DNA of 64,000 nucleotides from Arthrobacter globiformis (GCF_030817195.1 NZ_JAUSYZ010000001.1:868001-932000), one strand, 5' to 3'. Counted from the first letter of the stretch, positions 47,812 to 57,189 are shown. Notes: generated from the sequence alone by a model not told the origin. Made by a program: numbers and translations.

Positions 47812-47893
47812 CCGGTAACTCCTGTGCGTGTGCATTGGGTAAGGGCGCAGCGGAGTGGTGCCGTCTCACGCCATTCCTGAAGTTGCCTGCCGG

Positions 47894-47920
47894 TTCAAAT
47901 GGCAGGGCATTCAAATGGCA
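47894..47920. repeat. Direct repeat TTCAAATGGCA upstream of purS
   Basis: Two perfect 11-bp copies with a 16-bp period (47894-47904, 47910-47920). Nothing else with a clear signal is seen in the 266-bp gap 47812-48077 except TAGAAT at 47956-47961, a possible leftward -10. Confidence 0.5.
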
Positions 47921-48065
47921 TGGTGTGGACGGGCGCTCCGCGAGCTTGCATGCCTATTCTACCGGCCGCGGCGCACCACTCCGTATTCGGTGCGGCAGAC
48001 GTGCGGCGGACGCCGCAGGACGGGAAAGAAAGACGCCGGGTCTGGCCCGCCGTGGGCGGCCTCAG

Positions 48066-48071
48066 TAGGAT
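48066..48071 (+). promoter_or_regulatory. -10 element TAGGAT, leaderless start of small membrane protein
   Basis: TAGGAT, 6 nt, ATG at 48078. Confidence 0.5.
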
Positions 48072-48077
48072 TGCGGA

Positions 48078-48323
48078 ATGGCTGAGAAACCGAAATCTGT
48101 CCTGTTGCCGGTAATGGCCGTCGCCGTGTTCGCCGGTCTCGGGAGGATGGTGATCCAGAAGATCAGGGCGGACCGTGCCGCCCGCCAGAACGGCACTGGC
48201 CAGGCCGGTGTTGGGCGGGGGCGTGCTGGGCGGCGCGCTGCCGGACAGGACCGGGTGGCCGGCCCGGTGGACGAGAAGACGCGCCAGTGGATCAGCGACG
48301 TGGTCCGTACGCCCCGGCAGTAG
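48078..48323 (+). CDS. Small protein with one membrane segment, function unknown
   Basis: 81 residues. An N-terminal hydrophobic segment (KSVLLPVMAVAVFAGLGRMV) is followed by a strongly basic stretch (QKIRADRAARQNGTGQAGVG and RGRAGRRAAGQDR) and an amphipathic end (DEKTRQWISDVV). It is probably anchored with the basic tail in the cytosol. The leaderless -10 box and the terminator at 48374-48409 support a real monocistronic gene. I do not recognise the family. Confidence 0.65.
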   Translation: MAEKPKSVLLPVMAVAVFAGLGRMVIQKIRADRAARQNGTGQAGVGRGRAGRRAAGQDRVAGPVDEKTRQWISDVVRTPRQ

Positions 48324-48373
48324 ATCCCCGGTAGTAGTTCCCCGGCAATAGCTCCGCAACCTTTACCTCCCCT

Positions 48374-48409
48374 GCGGCGGGTGCCCTTCCGGGCGCCCGC
48401 CGCTTTTTT
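48374..48409 (+). terminator. Intrinsic terminator
   Basis: GCGGCGGGTGCCC-TTCC-GGGCGCCCGCCGC, a 13-bp stem with one wobble pair, followed by TTTTTT (48404-48409). It closes the small membrane-protein gene. Confidence 0.9.
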
Positions 48410-48603
48410 AGCTCCGTGTCGAAGGCCATGACAAAAAGTAAATTCTGGTTTGCGCCCTATGTCATATGCGGCTCTCAATAGGTACTGTGGGGATCGGTCG
48501 ACGATTGCTGGGATCGACAGGACCTGTCATCTTCACGTGTCGTTGCCGCCTGCGCCCGGCAATGTAGCCGGGGCCGTTCCTTTATGAAAGGTTCAAACCA
48601 CTC

Positions 48604-51600
48604 GTGAAATCTGCAGGAAAAAGCTTCTTCCGAAGCCGGGGGGCCCGGAAAGCAGCGGCACTGGTTGTCGGCTTGCCTTTGCTCCTTTCGTCAGTCGGCG
48701 CGCTGCCGGCAACCGCGGCGCCGACGCAGCTAGCGGCGCCGGCCGCACAGCAAAAGAACGTCGACCCCAACGACTACTCCGCCGGCCGCTACATTGTAGT
48801 GCTGACCGAGAAGCCCGCCGCCACCTACGAGGGCGGCACGCCGGGCCTGCAGGCCACGAAGCCGCGGTCCGGCCGCAAGCTCGACGCCGACCGGGCAGAG
48901 GTTCGCCAGTACCAGGCCCACCTGGAGGCGAAGCAGGCCGCGCTGGCCGAACAGGAAAACGTGCAGATCCGCCGCCAGTACACGGCGGCACTCAACGGCT
49001 TCAGTGCCACGCTCACCGCCGACCAGGCCGTGAACCTGGCCAAGAACCCCGGGGTCCTCGCGGTGGCGCCGGACACCCAGCAGGCCCCGGACTACTCCAC
49101 CACCGACTTCCTCAAGCTCAGCGGCGCCAACGGCACGTGGAACAAGCAGTTCGGCGGCAAGGCGGGTGCCGGCAAGGGCGTTGTGGTGGGCGTCATCGAC
49201 TCCGGCTACACGCCTGGCAGCAAGTTCTTCGCGGGCCAAGACGTTGCGCCGCTCAAGGGCAATCCGCAGGTTGGCGTTCCCTACCGCACCGCCGGCGGCA
49301 GCATCGCGATGCTGAAGGCAGACGGCAGCACCTTCGAGGGCGAGTGCCAGAAGGGTGAAAAGTTCAACGGAACGGCCTGCAACTCCAAGGTTCTCAGCGC
49401 CAGGTACTTCTCCGACGCCTTCGAGGAGTCCGTGACCAAGCAGGACCGGGCGCCGGAGGAACTGATTTCTCCCGTGGATGTGGGAAGCCACGGCACCCAC
49501 ACGGCAAGCACCGCCGCGCCGGCAACGCCGACGTCGAGACCTTCGTCGACGGCCGCAGCTTCGGACTGACGGGCGGCATCGCACCGGCAGCCAAACTCTC
49601 CATCTACAAGATCTGCTGGGAGGACAACGATCCCAACACCGGCGGCTGCTACACCTCATCCGCCGTGGACGCCATCAACCAGGCCGTACTCGACGGCGTG
49701 GACGTCCTGAACTACTCGATCTCCGGCACCACCTCCACCACCACGGACCCGGTGTCCTTGGCGTTCCTGTCCGCCGCCTCAGCCGGCATCTTCGTGGCCA
49801 CCTCCGCGGGCAACTCCGGCCCTGAAGCCAGCACCGTGAACCACGGCGAGCCATGGGTCACCACCGTTGCGGCCAGCAGCTTCTCCCAGGAACTGCAGGG
49901 CACCGTCGAGTTCTCCGACGGCAGCAAGTTCCGCGGCGCCAGCATCATGAACCGTGAAGTTGCCGGCGCAGGCGTTGTGCTCGCCGCCAATGCAGCATCC
50001 GGACAGGCCGCCGACCCTGCGCTGTGCGCCCCCGGCTCACTCGATCCGGCCAAGATCGCCGGCAAGGTGGTGGTCTGCGACCGCGGCGTCTACGACCGGG
50101 TGGCCAAGAGCGCCGAGGTTGCGCGGGGCGGCGGGGTCGGCATGATCCTCGTCAACCTGACAGCCTCATCGCTCGACGCCGACAAGCACTCCGTCCCCAC
50201 CGTGCACGTGAATCCGCCTGCCACGGAGACCATCAAGGCCAAGGTGGCGGCGAACCCGGCCATCACGGTGTCCCTGGTCAACAAGGACACCACGGGACTG
50301 CCCGCCGAGGCGCAGCCGCAAATCGCCGGCTTCTCCTCCCGCGGACCGCTCCTCGCCACCGATTCGGACCTGCTGAAGCCCGATGTCGCCGCGCCCGGCG
50401 TGGCTGTCCTGGCCGGTGTTTCGCCGATCGGCGCCGGCGGCGACGAATTCGGTTTCATGTCCGGGACATCGATGGCGTCACCCCACGTGGCCGGCTTCGG
50501 TGCCCTCATCCTGGGCAGGAACCCCACCTGGTCCCCGGCCGCCGTGAAGTCTGCCATGATGACCACCGCCAGCGACGTCAAGCTCGCAGACGGCAGCAAG
50601 AACACGGACGTCCTGGCCACCGGTGCAGGGCAGGTCGATCCCGCCCGCGTCCTGGATCCGGGGCTCGTGTACGACGCCAGCACCGACGACTACCTGCGGT
50701 TCATCCAGGGAACCGGCGTCGACCTGGGCATGCCCGGCCTCGGCAGCACGCGGCCCCGTAACATGAACGTCCCGTCCTTCTCGCTCGGAAACCTGGCCGG
50801 CAGGATCGAGGTCACCCGCACGGTGACGGCGCTGGCGCCTGGCGTTTACAGCGCCAAGGCCAGCGTGCCCGGGGTGAAGGTGACGGTCACGCCGTCGGTC
50901 CTGTCCTTCACCGCGGCCGGCGAGAAGCGCACGTTCAAGGTGGCCTTTGAAAACCAAAGCGCCAAGCTGGGTGAGTTCGCCGCCGGTTCGCTGACGTGGC
51001 AGGGGGCCGGCAAGACCGTGACATCACCGATCGCGGTCCGGCCGCAGTCGGTGGTGGCTCCCAAGAACATTTCGTTCACCTCCCAAGGGACCGATGGTTC
51101 CGGGAACATCAGCATTGTCTCGGGTTCGAACTCGCCCACGAACGTGACGCTGGACGGCCTGTCGAAGGCGGACTCCTCGGCCATCGAACTTGTCCCCGGA
51201 CCGTTCCGGTACCAGGCGGATGCCTCCAACTTCGTCAAGACCGTGGAAGTTCCGGCCGGCGTGCCGCTGGCCAAGCTGTCCGTGATTTCCGCGGATGAGA
51301 ACGCCGACTTCGACATGGTGGTCATCACCCCGGACGGTCAGGGAATTGTCGCCGCCACGGCCTCAGCGAGCGAGTCTGTCTCGATTCCGAACCCTGCCGC
51401 GGGTACCTACCGGATGTTCGTGAACCTCTACGACAGTCCCAGCCAACAGGCAACCAAGGCCTCCGTGGATGCTGCGGTCCTGGGGGCAAATGAGGGCAAC
51501 GCTACCGTGACGCCTGATCCGGTCCGGCTTGCGAACGGGCTCGGCGGGAAGCTCGCCCTCACCTGGAAGAACCTGGCTCCCGGCTCCTACATCGGACGGA

Positions 51601-51761
51601 TCACCTTCGACGGGGCCAGCTCCCCGACGTTCGTGAACGTGGTGGTGGCGGAGGGCGGCGCCGTCGCGGTTGCACCGGCTTCGGAAGATCCGAAGAAAAA
51701 GAAGGAACAGGGGAAGGTCCAGAACGAGGACCTGACGCGGTCACCGGATAACTCCATCTAG
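48604..51761 (+). pseudogene. Secreted subtilase (S8), frameshifted after the catalytic His
   Basis: From GTG at 48604 the frame encodes a signal peptide (AALVVGLPLLLSSVGALPAT), an I9-type propeptide (GRYIVVLTEKPAATYEGGTP) and the first part of the S8 domain with D199 in VGVIDSGYTP and H296 in GSHGTHTAST. At 49511-49520 two extra bases (GC/CG doublet) break the frame, and it ends at 49569. The other frame continues without gap from 49521 (GNADVETFVDGRSF) through ATSAGNSGPEAS, a PA-domain insert, the Ser motif SGTSMASPHVAGFGALI and two C-terminal beta domains to 51761. Joined length about 1050 residues. Paralog of the intact gene at 54209. A sequencing error cannot be excluded. Confidence 0.85.
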
Positions 51762-51798
51762 GAAGGTCCCGGAACCGGGCTCCCGAAAGGGCCCCACT

Positions 51799-51849
51799 GC
51801 GAAGGCCGGCGGGCGTGGCACACAATGCCAGGGTCCCGCCGGCCTTCGC
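51799..51849. terminator. Bidirectional hairpin after subtilase 1
   Basis: Perfect 15-bp stem (51799-51813 with 51835-51849) enclosing a second small stem TGGCA/TGCCA. It separates subtilase 1 from the convergent inhibitor operon. Confidence 0.75.
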
Positions 51850-51861
51850 TGTATTTGGTTG

Positions 51862-51924
51862 GAGTTTTTGTACAGATAATGGGCGCTAACCGCCCCGCAA
51901 GTCCCGATATGTGGACAAAAACTC
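51862..51924 (+). repeat. GAGTTTTTGTACA structured repeat, copy 2
   Basis: 63 bp. GAGTTTTTGT at the left pairs perfectly with ACAAAAACTC at the right. Inside are GGGCG-N5-CGCCC and GTCC-N8-GGAC hairpins. It aligns with 33665-33726. Confidence 0.7.
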
Positions 51925-51971
51925 TTCGTGGACGGCCGCTTTGGGAAGTTCACAAAATTGGGGGAGGCAGC

Positions 51972-52370
51972 TCAGATGGCGCCGGTGGACCCGGCCACTC
52001 CGCCCAGCAGGGGGGACAGCGCCCGCCAGCGGGCAATTTCGCAGCCGTCCGTCAGGGAAAACCGGGAGTTTACAGGGCGGCCGTTGAAAGTGCCGGTGAC
52101 CACGGCAACCTGGGGGCCGCCGTACTGCTGCGTGCACAGCTTGGGTGGGCCCGGCTCGGGGAAGAAGATCCGTTCGCCGAAGCGGCCGACGGCGGCAATC
52201 GCCGCCGCCGGATCCGGCAGTGTCGATTCCACCAGCTGGCCGGAACGGCTGACGAGGGCAAAGACGTGTTCCTGGCCGCCGGGCGAGTGGGTGAGGATGA
52301 CGGTCAGTTCGAGGTCCGGGACCGGGGGCAGGTCGATGTCCGGGGGCGGTGAGGCAGGCGTGTCGCTCAC
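51972..52370 (-). CDS. SSI-like (subtilisin-inhibitor-fold) protein without signal peptide
   Basis: 132 residues. The C-terminal 60 residues match the SSI-like lipoprotein at 53328: LCTQQYGGPQVAVVTGTFNG and SRFSLTDGCEIARW, with C79 and C110 spaced 31 apart as in the second disulfide of Streptomyces subtilisin inhibitor. The first Cys pair of SSI is absent, and there is no signal peptide (MSDTPASPPPDIDLPPVPDL). It is therefore either cytosolic or non-classically exported, and may not inhibit. It overlaps the glycosylase-like gene by 4 nt and is last in the inhibitor operon. Confidence 0.7.
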   Translation of the reverse strand: MSDTPASPPPDIDLPPVPDLELTVILTHSPGGQEHVFALVSRSGQLVESTLPDPAAAIAAVGRFGERIFFPEPGPPKLCTQQYGGPQVAVVTGTFNGRPVNSRFSLTDGCEIARWRALSPLLGGVAGSTGAI

Positions 52371-53323
52371 CGTTCTTCCTCCGTCCCGAGGCTGTCGAGG
52401 AGCGGTGCGAGGGCGGCCATCAGTCGGCCGCGCAGCTCCTGGGCCTCGGCCGAGAAGTCCCGCTGCTGTTCCACATAAGCCGCCTTGCCGTCGGGGGTCT
52501 CAATCGGAATGGCCGGGTAGCCCCAGTCTGTGAGGTCATAGGGGGAGGCCTGCATGTCCATGGCCCGCACCCGCCAGGACAGTTCGAAGCAGTCCATCAC
52601 GAGTTCGCTCGGCAGGGCCGGCGAGAGCTTGTACGCCCACTTGTAGAGGTCCATGTTGGCGTGCAGGCACCCGGGCTGCTCCATGGTCCGCTGGTTCTCT
52701 CGGCTGGGTGACAGCTCGTTCAGGGGCACGGCGTCGGGTGTGTAGAACCGGAAGGCGTCGAAGTGGGAGCAGCGGATCCTGTTGTCCTCAACCACTTTGT
52801 CCGTGCCCGCACCGCCCAGCCGCAGCTTGAGGTACTCGTGGCGCAGCTCGAACTTCTCCTGACGGTAGACCATGGCCCACTCATGCAGGCCGAAGCAGCC
52901 GAACTGCGCCGGCCGCGCGGCTGTTCCGGCCAAGATGATCCGGGCAAACAGGAGGGCGTCGCGCCGTTCGGTCAGGAATGCCTCCCGATCGAACGCCACC
53001 GCGGTGCTGCCGGGCGGGAGGCCTGCGCTGGCCAGCTCACCGCCGTCGAGCGCTTTGTAGTATTTCCAGTCCTTGCGGGCGGCAGCTTCCGTCCCGGAGA
53101 GGACCACGCCGTCCCCGGGATGCCAGCGCAGCAGCTGGCCTGGTTTTTGCGTGTAGTACGTGAAGAGGAAGTCCTCTACGGGATGCTTCCGTCCTGCAGA
53201 GCGGCGGGCCAGGTAGGGATCGGCGTAACGGCGCACCCTGCGCACGTGGGCGGCTTCCCGTTCCCTCGAGTCGGCGGGGGAGAGGACCTGGGCAACGGGG
53301 ATCGTCAAGGCAGTGCCTGTCAC
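52367..53323 (-). CDS. 3-methyladenine-DNA-glycosylase-like protein (annotation by family habit)
   Basis: 318 residues from GTG at 53323, which is 4 nt after the stop of the upstream lipoprotein gene; 36 further in-frame codons upstream are not used. Landmarks: RRSAGRKHPVEDFLFTYYTQ, GQLLRWHPGDGVVLSG, FGCFGLHEWAMVYRQEKFEL, IRCSHFDAFRFYTPDAVPLN and DLTDWGYPAIPIETPDGKAA. Proteins of this type are usually called 3-methyladenine DNA glycosylase in actinobacteria, but I see no HhH-GPD motif, so the function is uncertain. It sits between two SSI-like genes in one operon. Confidence 0.55.
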   Translation of the reverse strand: MTGTALTIPVAQVLSPADSREREAAHVRRVRRYADPYLARRSAGRKHPVEDFLFTYYTQKPGQLLRWHPGDGVVLSGTEAAARKDWKYYKALDGGELASAGLPPGSTAVAFDREAFLTERRDALLFARIILAGTAARPAQFGCFGLHEWAMVYRQEKFELRHEYLKLRLGGAGTDKVVEDNRIRCSHFDAFRFYTPDAVPLNELSPSRENQRTMEQPGCLHANMDLYKWAYKLSPALPSELVMDCFELSWRVRAMDMQASPYDLTDWGYPAIPIETPDGKAAYVEQQRDFSAEAQELRGRLMAALAPLLDSLGTEEER

Positions 53324-53327
53324 AGTG

Positions 53328-53966
53328 CTACAGCGCCCCGCCTGCAGCGCCGAGGATGTCCTTGGCGGCGTTCCAGGCACCGATCTGGCAGCCGTCCCGC
53401 AGGGCGAAGGAGGTCTCCACCGGGGTGCCATTGACTTCGCCGGTGACGGTGGCCACCTGCGGCCCGCCGTACTGCTGCGTGCAGGAGATGCCCTTCGGCG
53501 GAGCGGCCGGGTTCACGATGGCTGCGTTGTTCTTCAGAGCCGTGCAGCCTGCGGCGGCGTTCGGGTGCTGGCTCTCCGCCATCGGCGCGCCGTCTTTGCA
53601 GACCAGCGTGTAGTTGACGGCCTTGCCGTCCTTCGACGCTTTGACCGTGATGGACAGTTCGGCATCGCCGGCGCCGGGGCCGGATGGCAGGGGAGAAGCG
53701 GCAGGGGGTGCGGGCGCTGGGACTGTCGTTTCGGCGTCGGGCGGTGTAGAGCCGGGCGCCGGGGTACTGGGAGTGCCGGTGCCGGGGGTTCCAGTGCCCG
53801 GAGTCTGGGTGCCAGGGGTTTCGGTGCCGGGAGATGAGGTGTCCGGCGATCCGGTGGTGGTCCCAGGGGTGGCCGAAGGCTGGCCGGTTCCGGTGTCCGG
53901 GGTGCAGGCCGCGAGACCGCCCGTCGCCGCGAGGGCGAGCAGCACAGAAATCAGTTGCTTGCGCAT
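53328..53966 (-). CDS. SSI-family protease-inhibitor lipoprotein
   Basis: 212 residues from ATG at 53966 (GGAG 8 nt upstream). Lipoprotein signal with lipobox LAAC (C21), then a ~65-residue Thr/Pro/Gly linker (SPGTETPGTQTPGTGTPGTG). The C-terminal ~110 residues are a Streptomyces-subtilisin-inhibitor-like domain: VNYTLVCKDGAPMAESQHPN, CTALKNNAAI, SCTQQYGGPQVATVTGEVNG, ALRDGCQIGAWNA. Four cysteines (C123, C141, C162, C193) keep the SSI pattern of two disulfides. At the reactive site SSI has C-P-M-V; here it is C-T-Q-Q, so P1 would be Gln. Divergent from subtilase 2. Confidence 0.82.
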   Translation of the reverse strand: MRKQLISVLLALAATGGLAACTPDTGTGQPSATPGTTTGSPDTSSPGTETPGTQTPGTGTPGTGTPSTPAPGSTPPDAETTVPAPAPPAASPLPSGPGAGDAELSITVKASKDGKAVNYTLVCKDGAPMAESQHPNAAAGCTALKNNAAIVNPAAPPKGISCTQQYGGPQVATVTGEVNGTPVETSFALRDGCQIGAWNAAKDILGAAGGAL

Positions 53967-54208
53967 GCCGGGTCTCCTCAAGTTTTTCCCATTCTACCGT
54001 CGGGGCCGCGGGCCGTCCGGTACAGGCGGATAACAGTACCCGGCAATTGCTAACGGAAGGGTATCGATTCTTGCGGGCGTCCGCGGTATCTTTCTGACAT
54101 CAACGGGTGCGCGGCATAACCAAATAGTGATGACGCCCATGGGGGGCAGAGCGTCCAGTTCGTGGGACCGAAGGTCTACAGGTCCTGAACCAAGGAAGGC
54201 ATCCCCCC

Positions 54209-56653
54209 ATGATCCCTCAGCAATCCACTACCCGCCCCGGACATAGCAGAAGGCTGCCGGCCATATTCGCCGTGGCCCTTGCCATGGTCATTGGCCAGGG
54301 CCTCGCCGGTCCAACGGCGGCGGCTCCTGCACCTGCATCGGCGCAGCCAGCCGCTGCCCTGCCTGCGGCCGCGCAGCGGGCAGCGTCCCCGCTCGACGAT
54401 GGCCACTACATCGTGATGCTCAAGGACAAACCGCTGGCCACTTACTCCGGCGGTGTCCCGGGCATCCCCGGCACGGCGGTGCCGAAGGGGAAGAAGCTGA
54501 ACCCCTCCGGCCCCAACTCGCGCAAGTACGATGCGCACCTCAAAGCCAAGCAGCGGCAGGCGGCAGCCTCCACGGGCGTGACCATCAACAGGAGCTACAC
54601 CCTGGCCCTCAACGGCTTCAGCGCAGTTCTCTCCGCAGCCCAGGCGAAGGCGCTCGCCAGTGACACCGACGTTCTGGCCGTGGTCCCGGACAGCATCCGC
54701 AAGCCGGATTACTCGAGCACTGACTTCCTCGGACTGCCCGGCGGCGACGGTGTGTGGGACCAACAGTTCGGTGGCGCGGATGAGGCGGGCAAGGGCATCG
54801 TGGTGGGCATGCTGGACACCGGCTACACGCCCGACAATCCGTTCTTCGCCGGGGATGCCGTCGATCCGCTGTCCGGCACCCCGGACGTGGGCGTGCCATA
54901 CCGCCTCCAGGGCAACGTGATCGCCATGCGCAAGGCCAATGGCGGGACCTTCGTGGGCGACTGCGTGGCCGGCGACGGGTTCGACGGCACGGAATGCAAC
55001 AGCAAGGTCATCGGTGCCAGGTTCTACGACAAGGCCTACAAGGCAGCGGTTCCTCCGGAATTCCGCTCCCCGAGCGAGAAGTTCTCGCCGCTGGACGTTA
55101 ACGGCCACGGATCCCACACCGGCAGTACCGCGGCTGGAAACGCCGACGTCACCCAGACGGCAGGCGGGCGCGACTTCGGCAAGAGCTCAGGCGTTGCACC
55201 GGCGGCCAAGATTGCCGTCTACAAGGTCTGCTGGGAAGGCGCCATTCCGGAGGCCACCGGATGCGTTGAATCAGACATTCTCAACGCCATCCAGGATGCC
55301 GTCCTCGATGGCGTGGACGTGCTGAACTTCTCAATCTCGGGAAACAACAACTCCACAGTCGATGCCGTTTCCCTCGCGTTCCTTAACGCCGCGGCCGCAG
55401 GGATCTTCGTGGCTGCGTCCGCCGGCAACTCCGGCCCGACTGCCTCGACCGTCAACCACGCCGGCCCCTGGATCACCAGCGTGGCAGCCTCGACATTCGA
55501 CAACACGCTCCGCGGAACCGCGGAACTGTCGGACGGAAGCAAGTTCGCCGGTGCCAGTGTCATGAGCAGCGAGGTGGACTCTAAGCCGATCGTGCTGGCC
55601 GTGGACGTGAAGGCGGCCGCCGCCGTGGCTACGGATGCGGCGCTGTGCGCGCCGAACTCGCTGGACCCGGCAAAAACTGCAGACAAGATCGTGGTCTGCG
55701 ACCGCGGTGTTGTGGCACGCGTTGACAAGAGCGCCGAGGTTGAGCGCGCCGGTGGCGTGGGCATGGTCCTGGTCAACCTGACGCCCGGCTCGCTCGACGC
55801 CGATCTGCACAGCGTGCCCACGGTCCACGTAGACGACCCGAAGATCAAGGACCTGGTGGCGGCGACCCCGGGCATGACGGCAAGCCTCAAAGCGACCGAC
55901 ACCACGGGGGCCGAACCTCCGCCCGTGCCGCAGATTGCGGAATTCTCCTCACGCGGGCCCACCCTGGCAGCCAACGGGGACCTGCTCAAGCCTGACGTTA
56001 CGGCTCCGGGTGTGGCAGTGCTGGCCGCTGTATCACCGGTCGGCTTCAACGGCGAGAACTTCGGTTTCCTGTCCGGCACGTCCATGGCGTCGCCGCACAT
56101 CGCCGGCTCGGGTGCGCTGCTGCTGGGCAAGAACCCGCAGTGGTCCCCGGCGGCGGTGAAATCCGCCATCATGACCACGGCCTATGACCTGGTCAACGCG
56201 GCCGGCACCGACGTGCATGACGTGTTTGCCCAGGGCGCAGGCCACGTCGATCCGGCCCGGTTCGACTCCCCGGGGCTCGTTTACGACGCCGGCATCAGCG
56301 ACTGGATGGGCTTCCTCCAGGGACAGGGAATCGACCTTGGTGTCGCCCCCATCGCAGCCAAGGACGTCAACCTCCCCTCGGTGGCACTGGGTGCCATGTC
56401 CGGCAGCCAGACCGTCACGCGGTCGGTCACGGCGGTGACGGCAGGAACCTACCGGGCAGCGATCACCCTTCCAGGCATCACCGCCACTGTCAGCCCGGCA
56501 GAGGTGACGCTGGCCGAGGGTGAAAGCGCCACGTTCACCATCACGTTCACCACCGCAGGGGCGCCGCTGAACGCATACTCCACCGGATCCCTGACGTGGA
56601 CGTCGGGCGACAACACCGTCCGCTCACCGGTGGCGGTGCGGCCGGTGGCCTAG
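54209..56653 (+). CDS. Secreted subtilisin-like serine protease (S8 with PA domain)
   Basis: 814 residues. Signal peptide (LPAIFAVALAMVIGQGLAGP), I9 propeptide (DDGHYIVMLKDKPLATYSGG to ALNGFSAVLSAAQAKALASD), then the S8 domain with D203 (VGMLDTGYTP), H300 (NGHGSHTGST), the oxyanion Asn in AASAGNSGPTAS, and S625 (SGTSMASPH). A PA domain is inserted at about 460-560 (DKIVVCDRGVVARVDKSAEV). C-terminal fibronectin-like domain from 700. The His motif is HGSH instead of HGTH. It is intact, unlike its paralog at 48604, and shares a divergent promoter region with the SSI-type lipoprotein gene. Confidence 0.95.
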   Translation: MIPQQSTTRPGHSRRLPAIFAVALAMVIGQGLAGPTAAAPAPASAQPAAALPAAAQRAASPLDDGHYIVMLKDKPLATYSGGVPGIPGTAVPKGKKLNPSGPNSRKYDAHLKAKQRQAAASTGVTINRSYTLALNGFSAVLSAAQAKALASDTDVLAVVPDSIRKPDYSSTDFLGLPGGDGVWDQQFGGADEAGKGIVVGMLDTGYTPDNPFFAGDAVDPLSGTPDVGVPYRLQGNVIAMRKANGGTFVGDCVAGDGFDGTECNSKVIGARFYDKAYKAAVPPEFRSPSEKFSPLDVNGHGSHTGSTAAGNADVTQTAGGRDFGKSSGVAPAAKIAVYKVCWEGAIPEATGCVESDILNAIQDAVLDGVDVLNFSISGNNNSTVDAVSLAFLNAAAAGIFVAASAGNSGPTASTVNHAGPWITSVAASTFDNTLRGTAELSDGSKFAGASVMSSEVDSKPIVLAVDVKAAAAVATDAALCAPNSLDPAKTADKIVVCDRGVVARVDKSAEVERAGGVGMVLVNLTPGSLDADLHSVPTVHVDDPKIKDLVAATPGMTASLKATDTTGAEPPPVPQIAEFSSRGPTLAANGDLLKPDVTAPGVAVLAAVSPVGFNGENFGFLSGTSMASPHIAGSGALLLGKNPQWSPAAVKSAIMTTAYDLVNAAGTDVHDVFAQGAGHVDPARFDSPGLVYDAGISDWMGFLQGQGIDLGVAPIAAKDVNLPSVALGAMSGSQTVTRSVTAVTAGTYRAAITLPGITATVSPAEVTLAEGESATFTITFTTAGAPLNAYSTGSLTWTSGDNTVRSPVAVRPVA

Positions 56654-56673
56654 CGCCGCTGGTCTGGGGTCGA

Positions 56674-56715
56674 ACGACGCCGGAACTCACCGCTGCTGGT
56701 GAGTCCCGGCGTCGT
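56674..56715. terminator. Hairpin after subtilase 2
   Basis: ACGACGCCGG (56674-56683) with CCGGCGTCGT (56706-56715), plus inner CTCACC/GGTGAG. Long stem without T-run. Confidence 0.65.
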
Positions 56716-56829
56716 GCTTCTCCCGGCATAAGGCCGGTCCGCGAGGCGTGCAGGGATTCCTGATCGTTAGTGCACGAATCGTTCGGGTAACATTGATGGT
56801 GGCAGTAGTCTCGAAATGGAGTGGATACC

Positions 56830-57054
56830 GTGGCAAAAGAGAACGGCGCGCAGCGGTTCATGCGGGCAACCGGCAAGCTCAGGGCGATTTTTGGCCCCGC
56901 CAACAGGAGTTCGCTGGTCCACGACATGACCGAGGAGAACCGCAAACTGCTCGCCCAGCGTGAGGCCGAGACGCAGCAGTGGGAAACAGTCCGGCGCCCG
57001 GACGGCAGCACGTACGTTGTTCCCCGCAACCCCGATGACAAGTCCCTGCGCTAG
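56830..57054 (+). CDS. Small conserved-looking protein, tandem paralog A
   Basis: 74 residues from GTG at 56830 with GGAG 8 nt upstream. VAKENGAQRFMRATGKLRAI, then FGPANRSS and a C-terminal strand-like end WETVRRPDGSTYVVPR. It aligns with the next small gene (57190): VA at the start, FM, LR..FGPA, and a closing ..V....G..Y.V.R. Cytosolic, no known family. The region ahead has AACATT at 56788-56793, but no clear promoter. The pair looks like an ancient local duplication. Confidence 0.65.
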   Translation: MAKENGAQRFMRATGKLRAIFGPANRSSLVHDMTEENRKLLAQREAETQQWETVRRPDGSTYVVPRNPDDKSLR

Positions 57055-57189
57055 CAGCCGCTGGGTCGTTTCGCCGGTCGAACCACTGCAGGCCGGGTTC
57101 TTTTTCCGGGTCCCGGCGTAAAATAAGGGCACTGGCAACCCGAAGGGCAGACGCTCTGACGCCTTCAAGCAGGGAAGGGGGTGGGACTT

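Noticed and set aside
48410..48603. Regulatory site ATGACA...TGTCAT upstream of subtilase 1
   Set aside because: The 6-bp arms are 26 nt apart and not repeated upstream of subtilase 2, so the support is weak.
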